Source: Lutispora sp003527145 (GTDB lineage: Bacteria; Bacillota; Clostridia; Lutisporales; Lutisporaceae). From it: a stretch of DNA of 64,000 nucleotides. The notes beneath the pieces are model-generated. The model made no database searches. It was not told the DNA's origin and was given only the letters and a program-made list of their open reading frames with translations. Below, piece after piece: positions 23,929-33,129 of the stretch; position 1 is the stretch's first letter, and each line of letters opens with the position of its first letter. Location: contig JASBZB010000011.1 in NCBI GenBank assembly GCA_029983695.1, forward strand, positions 46,138-110,137. The letters are read 5' to 3'. The translations under genes and the position numbers were made by a program.

Positions 23929-26900
23929 TTAAGCAATTTCTATCAATAGCTGCCCTGATTTTATTTGCTGGCCTTCTTTAACCAATATTTTCTCAATTTT
24001 ACCGGAAACAAGGGCTGATATATTTGTCTCCATTTTCATAGCTTCTATTATTATTAAGCTTTGATTTTCTTTTACTTCATCGCCTTCGGCAACCAATATT
24101 TTAGAAACAATGCCGGGTATTGAAGCACCTATCTCATTGATATTGCCGGGATCAGCCATTAGTGCGGGGTCCACTTTATTGGTTTGACCATAGGCCTTAT
24201 CAAACATCTTTATCTCACGCCTGTTGCCGTTGACCTCAAATACCAAGGTTTTATTGCCTTCCAGGTCAGTTTTCTGAACCTCTACCAGCTTGACCATCAG
24301 AGTTTTGCCCTCTTCCAATTCTATCTCGCTGGTTTCTCCTTCCTTCAATCCATAGAAGAATACATGGCTTTCCAGATTGCTGAGATCTCCATACTCGTCG
24401 ATGCTTTTCAAGTAGTCCTTATAGACTTTCGGGTATAATGCATAGCTCAGTATATTCCTCATATTGGCTTCATCATGGAGATGCTCCTTTAAGTCAAGAG
24501 CAATTTTGTCAAAATCTTCATCGGGCAGTATTTCTCCAGGCCGCTGAGTCAAAGGCTTCTCACCCTTTAAGACAATTTCCTGAAGTTCTTTTGGAAAGCC
24601 TCCCACAGGCTGGCCCATCATACCCTTGAAATATGATATCGCTGAATCAGGATATGTTAGGTTTTTGCCTTTTTCATATATATTTTCTTTGGTCAGATTG
24701 TTCTTTACCATAAATATGGCAAGATCTCCAACTACCTTGGAAGAAGGAGTGACCTTTACGATGTCACCCAATAGCTCATTGACATCCTTATACATTTCTT
24801 TTACTTCATTAAACAAATGTCCCATGCCGAAGCTTTCTACCTGGGACTTGAGGTTGGAATACTGGCCTCCGGGAATCTCATATTTATAGATCTCGGTACT
24901 GTCGGATTTTAGTCCTGATTCGAAGGGTTCATATATTTTTCTTACATCATGCCAATAATCCGTTAGCTTTTGCATGTCATCAGCTATCAAGCCTGTATCC
25001 CTGTCCGTATATTCCAGGGCGGCAACTATTGAATTCAATGCAGGCTGGCTGGTAAGGGCTGCCATTGAGCTGAAGGCTGTATCGGCGATATCCGCTCCGG
25101 CTTCGGCTGCCATTAATATCGTCGCTATGCCGTTTCCGCTGGTGTCATGAGTATGAAGGTGTATAGGCAAGGAAACCTCTTGCTTTAAGGCCTTTATCAG
25201 CTTGCTTGCTGCGTAGGGCTTGAGCAAGCCGGACATATCCTTAATGGCAAGAATATGAGCACCCATTTTTTCAATCTCCTTTGCGGTATTTATATAGTAT
25301 TGAAGAGAGTACTTATCTCTTTTTTCATCAAGAATATCGCCTGTATAGCACATGGCTGCCTCTGCAACCTTACCTGTCTTTAAGACTTCGTCAATTGCGA
25401 CTTCCATGCCTTTAAGCCAGTTGAGGGAGTCAAAAATTCTGAATATATCTATTCCGCTGCCGGCAGATTCTTTTATGAAAGCTCTTATCACATTATCGGG
25501 ATAGTTTGTATAGCCTACTCCGTTTGCTCCTCTGATAAGCATCTGAAACAATAGGTTTGGAATTTTGGCCCTCAAGATTTGAAGCCTTCTCCAGGGTGAC
25601 TCCTTTAGAAACCTGTAGGCGACATCAAAGGTGGCTCCGCCCCACATCTCCAGGGAAAAGAGATCCTTTGCAAAGACCGACGTAGCATCTGCAACCTTCA
25701 CCATATCCCTGGTTCTCATCCTCGTTGCAACAAGGGATTGATGGGCATCTCTGAAGGTAGTATCCGTCAGCAGGAGCTTTTTCTGATCCTTTATCCATTG
25801 GATAAGGCCTTCGATGCCTTGCTCATCCAGTATTTGCTTTGTGCCGTATAGGGTGATGCTTTTCTCAGCCTTTGGCACCATTGGAATGTCATAATCTCTT
25901 TTAGTATCCTTGATCTCATTGACTATTTTTTCTCCTATAAATCTGAGAAGCTTTGTTTCCTTATCCTTCTTGGGCTTGATATGAAAAAGCTCCGGCGTAT
26001 CATCGATAAAACCGGTGGTGCAATTGCCGGACAGGAAGGTGGGGTGGTTCAATACATTGATAAGAAAACCGTCATTTGTCTTAACGCCTTTTACCGTCAA
26101 TTCTTTTATGGAGCGGGAAGCTTTTCTTGCAGCATCCTCGAAGGTTCTTGACCAGGATATTATTTTTACCAATAAGGAGTCATAGTAAGGGGTCACCAAG
26201 GAACCGGTAAAGCCGTTGCCGCCGTCCAGCCTTATTCCAAAGCCCGAGCCTGTTCTATAATCGTTTATCTTGCCTGTATCCGGAGCAAAATTGTTTGAAG
26301 GGTCCTCAGTGGTAACTCTGCATTGAATTGCATATCCTCTCGTGCTGATGGATTCCTGAGACGGGATGCCTATTTCCTTTGAATGCAGAGAGTATCCCTG
26401 CCCGATAAGAATTTGGCTTTGCACGATATCTATTCCTGTGATCATTTCACTGACAGTGTGCTCTACTTGGATCCTGGGATTCATTTCAATAAAGTAATGA
26501 TTCTGGTTTTTATCCACCAAAAACTCAACCGTGCCTGCGCTTTCGTACTTTAAGGCCCTTGCTATTTTCAAAGCATCCTTGCAGATGCTATCCCGGACCT
26601 CTTTGCTTATTGTTATAGAAGGAGCAAATTCTACAATCTTTTGATGCCTTCTTTGTATGGAGCAATCCCTTTCATATAAATGGACGATATTGCCGTGAAT
26701 ATCACCTAACACTTGGACTTCAATATGCTTAGGATCTTCCAAATATTTTTCAATAAAGATATCATCAATTCCGAAGGCTTTCTTCGCTTCATTTCTTGCG
26801 CTTCTGAATGCGTTTATCATATCCTTTTCATCATGTACAACTCGCATACCTCGACCGCCGCCTCCGGCAGCAGCTTTAAGCATGATGGGATAACCGCATG

Positions 26901-27360
26901 CTTTAGCAAATTCCATTGCTTCTTTTTCATTTTTTAAGGGAGCTTCCGAACCGGGTATAGTTGGGACTCCGGCCTTTTTTGCAAGGCTTTTGGATCTTAT
27001 TTTATCTCCCAGGCGTTCAATCATATAGCTTTTAGGGCCTAAGAATACTAAGCCGGCGTCCTCGCAGCGTTTTGAAAACATAGGATTTTCAGATAAAAAG
27101 CCATAACCCGGGTGTATTGCGTCCGCGCCCTTTCTCAAAGCCAACTGCACAATATCTTCTATACCGAGATAAGCCTCTATAGGTCCTTTGTTTTCTCCTA
27201 TCAGATAAGACTCATCCGCTTTGGTTCTGAATAAGGCATATTTGTCTTCTTTAGAGTATATGGCTATGGTTCTGATGCCTAATTCCTGACAGGCTCTGAA
27301 TATTCTTATTGCAATTTCTCCTCTGTTGGCTACAAGTACTTTTTTAAATTTCTTTATCAT
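23929..27360 (-). CDS. pyc: Pyruvate carboxylase
   Basis: An 1143-residue single-chain (alpha4-type) biotin enzyme that makes oxaloacetate from pyruvate, bicarbonate and ATP. Biotin carboxylase (about 1-450) starts KVLVANRGEIAIRIFRA and has the glycine-rich AAAGGGGRGM ATP loop. Carboxyltransferase (about 525-800) has LLTDTTFRDAHQSLVATR. The allosteric/PC-specific region follows, and the C-terminal biotin domain carries IIEAMKMET with the biotinyl Lys. The length is typical. An ATG at 27378 has no ribosome site; AGGATGTGAA precedes the ATG at 27360. It has its own promoter and terminator, so it is monocistronic. It feeds aspartate and 2-oxoglutarate-derived amino acids, fitting the neighbouring arginine operon. 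Confidence 0.97.
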   Translation of the reverse strand: MIKKFKKVLVANRGEIAIRIFRACQELGIRTIAIYSKEDKYALFRTKADESYLIGENKGPIEAYLGIEDIVQLALRKGADAIHPGYGFLSENPMFSKRCEDAGLVFLGPKSYMIERLGDKIRSKSLAKKAGVPTIPGSEAPLKNEKEAMEFAKACGYPIMLKAAAGGGGRGMRVVHDEKDMINAFRSARNEAKKAFGIDDIFIEKYLEDPKHIEVQVLGDIHGNIVHLYERDCSIQRRHQKIVEFAPSITISKEVRDSICKDALKIARALKYESAGTVEFLVDKNQNHYFIEMNPRIQVEHTVSEMITGIDIVQSQILIGQGYSLHSKEIGIPSQESISTRGYAIQCRVTTEDPSNNFAPDTGKINDYRTGSGFGIRLDGGNGFTGSLVTPYYDSLLVKIISWSRTFEDAARKASRSIKELTVKGVKTNDGFLINVLNHPTFLSGNCTTGFIDDTPELFHIKPKKDKETKLLRFIGEKIVNEIKDTKRDYDIPMVPKAEKSITLYGTKQILDEQGIEGLIQWIKDQKKLLLTDTTFRDAHQSLVATRMRTRDMVKVADATSVFAKDLFSLEMWGGATFDVAYRFLKESPWRRLQILRAKIPNLLFQMLIRGANGVGYTNYPDNVIRAFIKESAGSGIDIFRIFDSLNWLKGMEVAIDEVLKTGKVAEAAMCYTGDILDEKRDKYSLQYYINTAKEIEKMGAHILAIKDMSGLLKPYAASKLIKALKQEVSLPIHLHTHDTSGNGIATILMAAEAGADIADTAFSSMAALTSQPALNSIVAALEYTDRDTGLIADDMQKLTDYWHDVRKIYEPFESGLKSDSTEIYKYEIPGGQYSNLKSQVESFGMGHLFNEVKEMYKDVNELLGDIVKVTPSSKVVGDLAIFMVKNNLTKENIYEKGKNLTYPDSAISYFKGMMGQPVGGFPKELQEIVLKGEKPLTQRPGEILPDEDFDKIALDLKEHLHDEANMRNILSYALYPKVYKDYLKSIDEYGDLSNLESHVFFYGLKEGETSEIELEEGKTLMVKLVEVQKTDLEGNKTLVFEVNGNRREIKMFDKAYGQTNKVDPALMADPGNINEIGASIPGIVSKILVAEGDEVKENQSLIIIEAMKMETNISALVSGKIEKILVKEGQQIKSGQLLIEIA

Positions 27361-27414
27361 GGCTTCACATCCTATCATATATATAATTATAAATAAAAAT
27401 GTATATTAAATCAT

Positions 27415-27444
27415 ATTATATAAAAACTAAGCTTTTGGTTTCAA
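27415..27444 (-). promoter_or_regulatory. pyc promoter
   Basis: On the minus strand TTGAAA (27444-27439), an 18-bp spacer and TATAAT (27420-27415) lie about 55 bp before the chosen pyc start. This is a good vegetative sigma-A promoter. Confidence 0.75.
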
Positions 27445-27711
27445 GCATTATTTTTATAATGAATAAAAAAATCAGGGAGTTCTTTGGCTTGCGTTTTTCA
27501 TAAAATGAAATTTACAAAAAAGCCAATTGCCGTGAAAAGCCTGAATTGGGGCCTTTTACTGCAAAATTGAAGAAACCGTCATTTTCCAGATATGATGGAT
27601 ATATATGCTATTTATTCAGCAGACTATTGCTATGAAAATATGGATGAAAAAGGTATTAATAAATAATCAATTTGATGGAAGTATTGTAGAAATTTCCGCA
27701 GATAAGGTATA
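27445..27711. other. Intergenic stretch without supported gene
   Basis: No convincing coding sequence. One hairpin-like element, AAAAAAGCCAATT (27516-27528) with AATTGGGGCCTTTT (27544-27557), looks like a degenerate terminator. A 23-codon ORF starting MDIYAIYSADYC is visible just after it but lacks a clear ribosome site. Confidence 0.5.
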
Positions 27712-27740
27712 TTGACTTTACATTTCCAATGTGATAAAAA
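27712..27740 (+). promoter_or_regulatory. potABCD promoter with dyad in spacer
   Basis: TTGACT (27712-27717), a 17-bp spacer and TAAAAA (27735-27740). The spacer contains the inverted repeat ACATT-tcc-AATGT, a possible operator. A leader of about 145 nt with two hairpins follows before potA. Confidence 0.6.
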
Positions 27741-27774
27741 TACATTGTTATATAAAATTCTAATTTGACCCGAT

Positions 27775-27862
27775 AACTTAGCATTGCTAATAAATAAACG
27801 ATGCTAAGTTCCTGGACAACGTCTTCTAAAGTTCAGAAGGAGTTATGAACTCCATCTGAACT
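27775..27862 (+). promoter_or_regulatory. Structured leader of potABCD (two hairpins)
   Basis: Hairpin 1: AACTTAGCAT (27775-27784) with ATGCTAAGTT (27801-27810), a perfect 10-bp stem. Hairpin 2: AGTTCAGAAGGAGTT (27830-27844) with AACTCCATCTGAACT (27848-27862), a 15-bp stem with one mismatch and a 3-nt loop. Neither is followed by a T-run, so they may stabilise or regulate the mRNA rather than terminate it. They match no riboswitch class I know. Confidence 0.65.
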
Positions 27863-27892
27863 AAGAATACTGTTAGTAATGGAGGAAGATAA

Positions 27893-28939
27893 ATGTATGA
27901 GGAAATTATCAGATTGGTCAATGTATCTAAAAGCTTTAATGAGCAGCAAGTTTTACAGGATATCAATCTAAGCATCGGCAGAAATGAATTTGTTACTCTT
28001 TTGGGACCAAGCGGTTGTGGCAAGACCACTACATTAAGGATTATCGGGGGCTTTGAAATTTCAGACACAGGTGATGTTATTTTTGAAGGAAAAAAGATTA
28101 ATAATCTTCCTCCCTATAAAAGAAAGCTGAATACAGTATTTCAAAGATATGCCCTATTTACCCACATGGATGTTTATGAAAATATTGCTTTTGGATTGAA
28201 GATTAAAAAAATGGACAAAAAGGACATTGACAGAAAGGTGAAGGAAGTTCTTAAGCTGGTCAATTTGAGCGGTTATGAGACTAGAGACATAGATTCTCTA
28301 AGCGGAGGGCAGCAGCAGCGCATAGCCATTGCAAGAGCCTTGGTAAACGAACCGCAGGTGCTTTTGCTGGATGAGCCTCTGGGAGCTCTGGATTTAAAGC
28401 TTCGAAAGGACATGCAGTTAGAGCTTAAAAAGATTCAGCGGAGCCTGGGAATCACATTTATTTATGTGACCCATGATCAAGAAGAGGCTCTTACGATGTC
28501 GGACACCATAGTGGTGATGAATGACGGAAGGATTCAGCAGATTGGAGCTCCTCAAGACATATATAACGAACCCATCAATGCTTTTGTCGCTGATTTTATC
28601 GGGGAAAGCAATATAATTGACGGAGTGATGGTGAAAGATTATTATGTTGAATTCGCTGAAAGCGGGTTTGAATGTGTAGATAAAGGATTCGAACCAAATG
28701 AAAAGGTTGATGTAGTCATTAGGCCGGAGGATATAAAACTTGTGCCTGTTGATCAAGGCATGATAGAAGGTGTGGTGGAATCGGTTATCTTCAAGGGCGT
28801 TCATTATGAAATGCTTATAAATGCAAGAGGCCTGCGATGGATGGTGCACAGCACAATGATGGAACCAGTGAATACCAAAGTAGGTATGAACATCATACCT
28901 TATGATATTCACATAATGAAGAAGGTGATAGCAGAATGA
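27893..28939 (+). CDS. potA: Spermidine/putrescine ABC transporter ATP-binding protein
   Basis: A 348-residue ABC ATPase. Walker A GPSGCGKTT, signature LSGGQQQRIAIARAL, Walker B LLLDEPLGALD, then a C-terminal TOBE-type domain (about 240-348). It energises polyamine import together with the three following genes. GGAGGAAGATAA precedes the ATG, and its stop overlaps the potB start as ATGA. PotA versus another molybdate/iron-type CUT1 ATPase is decided by the PotB/C/D partners. Confidence 0.95.
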   Translation: MYEEIIRLVNVSKSFNEQQVLQDINLSIGRNEFVTLLGPSGCGKTTTLRIIGGFEISDTGDVIFEGKKINNLPPYKRKLNTVFQRYALFTHMDVYENIAFGLKIKKMDKKDIDRKVKEVLKLVNLSGYETRDIDSLSGGQQQRIAIARALVNEPQVLLLDEPLGALDLKLRKDMQLELKKIQRSLGITFIYVTHDQEEALTMSDTIVVMNDGRIQQIGAPQDIYNEPINAFVADFIGESNIIDGVMVKDYYVEFAESGFECVDKGFEPNEKVDVVIRPEDIKLVPVDQGMIEGVVESVIFKGVHYEMLINARGLRWMVHSTMMEPVNTKVGMNIIPYDIHIMKKVIAE

Positions 28940-29760
28940 AAAAGCATCTGCTGGCATATCCCTACGGATTGTGGATTGTGATATTCACCATAATACCTTT
29001 GGCATTGATCGTCTTTTACAGTGTATTTACCACTGATGCTGCGGGTATTCACTTTACCCTGGAGCATTTTAAAAGAGTATTTGAACCAATTTATCTGTCA
29101 GTATTCTTGCGTTCAATAAAGATTGCCGCTATAAGCACTATGGTGTGCCTGATATTGGGCTATCCCATGGCAATGATTTTGGCGGGAAAGAATCTGAGCA
29201 AGAAGAGCATGCTGGTTGTTTTATTCGTTATTCCTATGTGGATGAACTTTCTTGCCCGGACCTATGCTTGGATGACACTGCTTGAGAAAAACGGCCTTAT
29301 AGCGACGGCCCTGGGCTTTTTCGGCATCAGCGTTCCATCCCTGTTATATACTGAAAACGCAGTAATCCTGGGGATGGTGTATAATTTTCTTCCCTTTATG
29401 GTTTTGCCGATATATTCGGTATTAGTAAAAATTGATAAAGCCGTATTGGAGGCTGCCGAGGATCTGGGCGCACCCCCCATGACTGTTTTCAGAAGGGTAA
29501 TATTCCCATTGAGTCTTCCCGGGGTTTCATCAGGTGTTATAATGGTATTCATGCCGGCATTGACCACCTTTGTAATCTCCAGGCTTTTGGGCGGAGCTCA
29601 TTTTACTCTTATCGGAAACCTCATTGAGCAGCAGTTCCTGACGACCAGAGATTGGGGCTTTGGAGCTGCTCTTTCGGTAGTGCTTATGCTCATGATAATG
29701 TTCAGTATGGGTATTGCCATGAGGTATGAGAAAGAAAACGAAGGGGGCGGCTTGTGGTGA
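28936..29760 (+). CDS. potB: Spermidine/putrescine ABC transporter permease PotB
   Basis: A 274-residue inner-membrane permease with about six helices. The EAA-type cytoplasmic loop (LEAAEDLGAPPMTVFRRVIFP) docks on PotA. It forms a heterodimeric channel with PotC. Its ATG overlaps the potA stop by four bases and its end overlaps potC, a tightly coupled operon. Confidence 0.95.
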   Translation: MKKHLLAYPYGLWIVIFTIIPLALIVFYSVFTTDAAGIHFTLEHFKRVFEPIYLSVFLRSIKIAAISTMVCLILGYPMAMILAGKNLSKKSMLVVLFVIPMWMNFLARTYAWMTLLEKNGLIATALGFFGISVPSLLYTENAVILGMVYNFLPFMVLPIYSVLVKIDKAVLEAAEDLGAPPMTVFRRVIFPLSLPGVSSGVIMVFMPALTTFVISRLLGGAHFTLIGNLIEQQFLTTRDWGFGAALSVVLMLMIMFSMGIAMRYEKENEGGGLW

Positions 29761-30545
29761 AAACAGCTATAAAAAGAATATATACTTTTTTAATCTTTTT
29801 ATTTTTGTATGCTCCCATAATAGTTTTGATAATTTTTTCTTTTAACAGCTCGAAATCAAGAGCTCATTGGACTGGCTTCACCTTTAAATGGTATGCGGAG
29901 ATGTTTCGTGATCAGCAGATTATGACCTCTTTGTATTATACCATTACTATAGCGCTGACAGCTTCTCTCATCGCTACGATAATAGGCACTGTCGCAGCTA
30001 TAGGAATACACAATATGAAGAAGCTGCCCAAGGCAATAATGACGAATTTGACTTATCTGCCCGTATTGAATCCCGATATCGTTACGGGGATATCCTTGAT
30101 GATTCTGTTCATATTGGTGAAACTTCCGAGAGGCTTTTTTTCTATGCTTTTGGCGCATATAACCTTCAATCTGCCATATGTTATATTATCGGTCATGCCG
30201 AAGCTGAAGCAGCTGGACAATCAGGTTTATGACGCCGCATTGGATTTGGGTGCTACTCCCGGATATGCGTTTATGAAGGTCATACTGCCCCAGATATCTC
30301 CCGGTATATTTACCGGATTTTTGCTGGCGATGACCATGTCTATAGATGATTTTGTAATCAGCTTTTTCACAACGGGCCCTGGAGTGTCGAACTTGGCCAT
30401 AACCATCTATTCTATGGCGCGGAAGGGCGTGAGCCCGAAGATAAATGCACTCTTAAGCCTTATGTTTGCAGGAGTAATTTTGATGCTTCTGGTGATAAAT
30501 AATAGAATGTCGCGGGATAATGGAAGAAAGGAGAATGTGGTATGA
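29754..30545 (+). CDS. potC: Spermidine/putrescine ABC transporter permease PotC
   Basis: A 263-residue permease with about six helices and the EAA loop YDAALDLGATPGYAFMKVIL. Two GTG codons in a row (29754 and 29757) can serve as start behind AAGGGGGCGG; the second gives a GTGA overlap with the potB stop, the more usual arrangement. The end overlaps potD as ATGA. It pairs with PotB in the channel. Confidence 0.95.
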   Translation: MVKTAIKRIYTFLIFLFLYAPIIVLIIFSFNSSKSRAHWTGFTFKWYAEMFRDQQIMTSLYYTITIALTASLIATIIGTVAAIGIHNMKKLPKAIMTNLTYLPVLNPDIVTGISLMILFILVKLPRGFFSMLLAHITFNLPYVILSVMPKLKQLDNQVYDAALDLGATPGYAFMKVILPQISPGIFTGFLLAMTMSIDDFVISFFTTGPGVSNLAITIYSMARKGVSPKINALLSLMFAGVILMLLVINNRMSRDNGRKENVV

Positions 30546-31588
30546 AGAAAGTATTAAAAAGCTTATTGGTATTTACTCTTGCAATCTCTATAGTGCTCAG
30601 CATAACAGGCTGCGGCGGGGAGAAAAAGGTACAGCTAAAGGTCTATAATTGGGGGGACTATATCGATCAATCGGTTATAGGAGATTTTGAAAAGAAATAT
30701 AATATCGATGTGGTCTATGATGAATTTGCTACTAACGAAGAAATGTACGCAAAGATCAAAGCAGGTGCAGATGACTATGATATTTTGGTGCCTTCTGATT
30801 ATGCAATAAAAAGAATGATAGATGAGGATATGCTCTATAAGCTTGATATGAGCAATATACCAAATTATAAATATATAGATGACAGATTTAAGAATCTTGC
30901 CTATGATCCTACCAATGAACACTCTGTTCCTTATATGTGGGGAACCGTAGGCATATTGTACAATAAGACCATGGTGAAAGAACCGGTTGATAGCTGGAAG
31001 ATATTATGGGATGAAAAATACAGCAAACAGATTTTGATGCTGGACAGCTTGAGGGATTCTATAGGAATAACCTTGAAGATGCTGGGATATTCCTTGAATA
31101 CAAAGGATGATAAAGAGCTTAACGAGGCCAAGGAGCTGCTGATCAAGCAGAAACCGCTGGTTCTAGCCTATGTAGGCGATGAAGTCAAGGATAAGATGAT
31201 AGGCGGAGAAGCAGCTTTGGCAGTGGTATGGTCAGGCGACGCTATTTATATGAAGAGGGAAAACCCGGACCTGGAATATGTTATCCCGAAAGAAGGTTCA
31301 AATATATGGTTTGACGCAGTGGTCATACCCAAGTCAAGCCAGCATAAAAAAGAGGCGGAACTGTTCATCAACTATTTATGCGAGACTGAGGTGGCCTTCA
31401 AGAATGCTGATTTTATCGGTTATGCAACACCTCATATAGAAGCTAAAAAGATGCTTCCAATAGATTTAATTTCGGACAAATCGGCGTATCCGGAAGACGG
31501 CGACCTTAAAAACAGTGAGGTATTCGAAGATCTGGCAGGTTCATTGCCTAAATATGATAGGATATGGACTGAAGTTAAATCCAAATAA
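30542..31588 (+). CDS. potD: Spermidine/putrescine-binding lipoprotein PotD
   Basis: A 348-residue extracellular solute-binding protein. The signal peptide ends in the lipobox SITGC (Cys23), so it is anchored to the outer face of the membrane. LKVYNWGDYID is the classic start of the mature PotD/PotF fold. Trp residues in VYNWGDY and VPYMWGT and an acidic Asp such as that in VWSGDAIYM fit polyamine binding. It is the last gene of potABCD. No clear terminator follows within the 88 bp before the next gene. Confidence 0.95.
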   Translation: MKKVLKSLLVFTLAISIVLSITGCGGEKKVQLKVYNWGDYIDQSVIGDFEKKYNIDVVYDEFATNEEMYAKIKAGADDYDILVPSDYAIKRMIDEDMLYKLDMSNIPNYKYIDDRFKNLAYDPTNEHSVPYMWGTVGILYNKTMVKEPVDSWKILWDEKYSKQILMLDSLRDSIGITLKMLGYSLNTKDDKELNEAKELLIKQKPLVLAYVGDEVKDKMIGGEAALAVVWSGDAIYMKRENPDLEYVIPKEGSNIWFDAVVIPKSSQHKKEAELFINYLCETEVAFKNADFIGYATPHIEAKKMLPIDLISDKSAYPEDGDLKNSEVFEDLAGSLPKYDRIWTEVKSK

Positions 31589-31676
31589 GGACAAAAATTT
31601 AAGCCGCAACATGAATAGAAACAGCTTTCATATAATATCTTGATATTGAATAATAAATCAATATGGAGTGGTGTGT

Positions 31677-32942
31677 ATGACTATTTATGTTGTTAAAAGC
31701 GGTGATACCTTATGGAGGATTTCCAGGACTTATAATGTAAGCATAGACAGCATAGTTGAGACCAATGGAATAAAAGATCCAAACAGGCTTATAATAGGCC
31801 AATCACTGGTAATACCCACACCCGATAATGTGCACGTAGTAAAAGCGGGCGAAACCCTGTGGCAGATATCCAGAATGTACAATGTATCAGTCCCTGATAT
31901 ACTCAGAGAGAATAATATACCCAATCCAAATCTCATATATGTAGGGCAAAGGATCGTGATTCCGAAACCCGCTATAGAGGTAAACGGATACCTGACAGAA
32001 ACCGGACCTGTGGGAGTGAATATATTGGAAGGAACGGGAGATTATCTTACTTATTTTGCCATGTTTAGCTATCGCATAACAGCCGGAGGAGACCTGACGA
32101 TGCTGGATGATGCTTCTGTAATCAATACGGCAAGATCGAAAGGCGTGATTCCGTTGATGTGCTTGACAAATTTTGAGGGAAGAGGATTCAGTTCAGATTT
32201 GGCTCATGCTTTTCTTTCGAGTCCGGCTGTACAGGAAAGGGCATTGACTAACATAGTAAATGTAATGAAAGAAAAGGGATATCAAGGCTTGAATATTGAC
32301 TTTGAATATGTCTATCCGCAAGATAGAGAGCTCTACAATTCTTTCTTGGAGCGGACTGCAGATAGGATGCATGCCAATGGCTTTTCCATATCGACGGCAT
32401 TGGCACCAAAGATAAGAGCCGATCAGCCAGGCTTGCTGTATGAGGCCCATGATTATCCCGCACACGGACGTATTGTAGATTTTGTTGTGCTTATGACCTA
32501 CGAATGGGGTTGGGCAGGCGGGCCTCCTTGGGCCATAGCCCCCATAAATGAAGTGAGAAGGGTGCTGGATTATGCAGTGACTGCAATACCCAGAAACAAG
32601 ATACTGATGGGAATACCGCTGTACGGCAGGGATTGGAAGCTTCCATATATAGCCGGAACCACCATTGCCGAGACGTTGAGCTATAATGAAGCTATAGATA
32701 GAGCTTTGCGGTACGGAGTTTCAATTCAGTATAATACTTTATATCAATCTCCATTTTATAGATATTGGGACGAATCAGGCGCGGAGCACGAGGTATGGTT
32801 TGACGATGCCCGAAGTTATCAAGCTAAATATGATACCATCAGGCAATACGGATTGAGAGGCGCCAGCTACTGGGCATTAAACCTTCAAACTCCTCCGAAC
32901 TGGCCCGTACTGGTTGGCAATTTCAGAGTATTGAAATATTGA
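31677..32942 (+). CDS. LysM-LysM-GH18 spore cortex/peptidoglycan hydrolase (SleL/YaaH-like)
   Basis: A 421-residue protein. Two LysM repeats (about 2-46 and 50-95, each starting with a YVVKSGDTLW- or HVVKAGETLW-type block) bind peptidoglycan. A GH18 domain (about 105-421) follows, with the catalytic GLNIDFEYV (Asp and Glu of the DxxDxDxE region) and MTYEWGWAGGPPW. No signal peptide, as in Bacillus YaaH/SleL, which are mother-cell products deposited on the spore coat and act as N-acetylglucosaminidases on cortex during germination. GTG codons at 31668 and 31671 are in frame, but TGGAGTG is best spaced for the ATG at 31677. It is direct evidence for a spore-forming host. Confidence 0.9.
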   Translation: MTIYVVKSGDTLWRISRTYNVSIDSIVETNGIKDPNRLIIGQSLVIPTPDNVHVVKAGETLWQISRMYNVSVPDILRENNIPNPNLIYVGQRIVIPKPAIEVNGYLTETGPVGVNILEGTGDYLTYFAMFSYRITAGGDLTMLDDASVINTARSKGVIPLMCLTNFEGRGFSSDLAHAFLSSPAVQERALTNIVNVMKEKGYQGLNIDFEYVYPQDRELYNSFLERTADRMHANGFSISTALAPKIRADQPGLLYEAHDYPAHGRIVDFVVLMTYEWGWAGGPPWAIAPINEVRRVLDYAVTAIPRNKILMGIPLYGRDWKLPYIAGTTIAETLSYNEAIDRALRYGVSIQYNTLYQSPFYRYWDESGAEHEVWFDDARSYQAKYDTIRQYGLRGASYWALNLQTPPNWPVLVGNFRVLKY

Positions 32943-32946
32943 TTGC

Positions 32947-32985
32947 AATAAGTTGCGTATCCTTCAGGTGCGCAGCTTATTTTTT
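32947..32985 (+). terminator. Intrinsic terminator after the LysM-GH18 gene
   Basis: AATAAGTTGCG (32947-32957) pairs with CGCAGCTTATT (32971-32981) with one G-T pair and runs into TTTT, only four bases after the stop codon. Confidence 0.9.
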
Positions 32986-33055
32986 AAAATATATATGTTT
33001 GATAGCCGAATTTCTTTATGTTATTCTATTGGAGGGAAATACTAGATGTACAATA

Positions 33056-33082
33056 TATAAAAAATGCTTCGCATTTTTTATA
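33056..33082. terminator. Perfect A/T-armed palindromic hairpin
   Basis: TATAAAAAATGC (33056-33067) and GCATTTTTTATA (33071-33082) with a TTC loop. It reads as an intrinsic terminator on both strands and stands 48 bp before the TTG start of the TtcA-like gene, so it may also act as an attenuator. Confidence 0.6.
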
Positions 33083-33129
33083 ATAACTGAATTAAATTGA
33101 AATAAGACTGTTGATGATGAGGTGATCAA

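Noticed and set aside
27590..27667. A 23-codon ORF (MDIYAIYSADYC...) between pyc and potA
   Set aside because: No ribosome site, no promoter, no recognisable features. It is probably chance.
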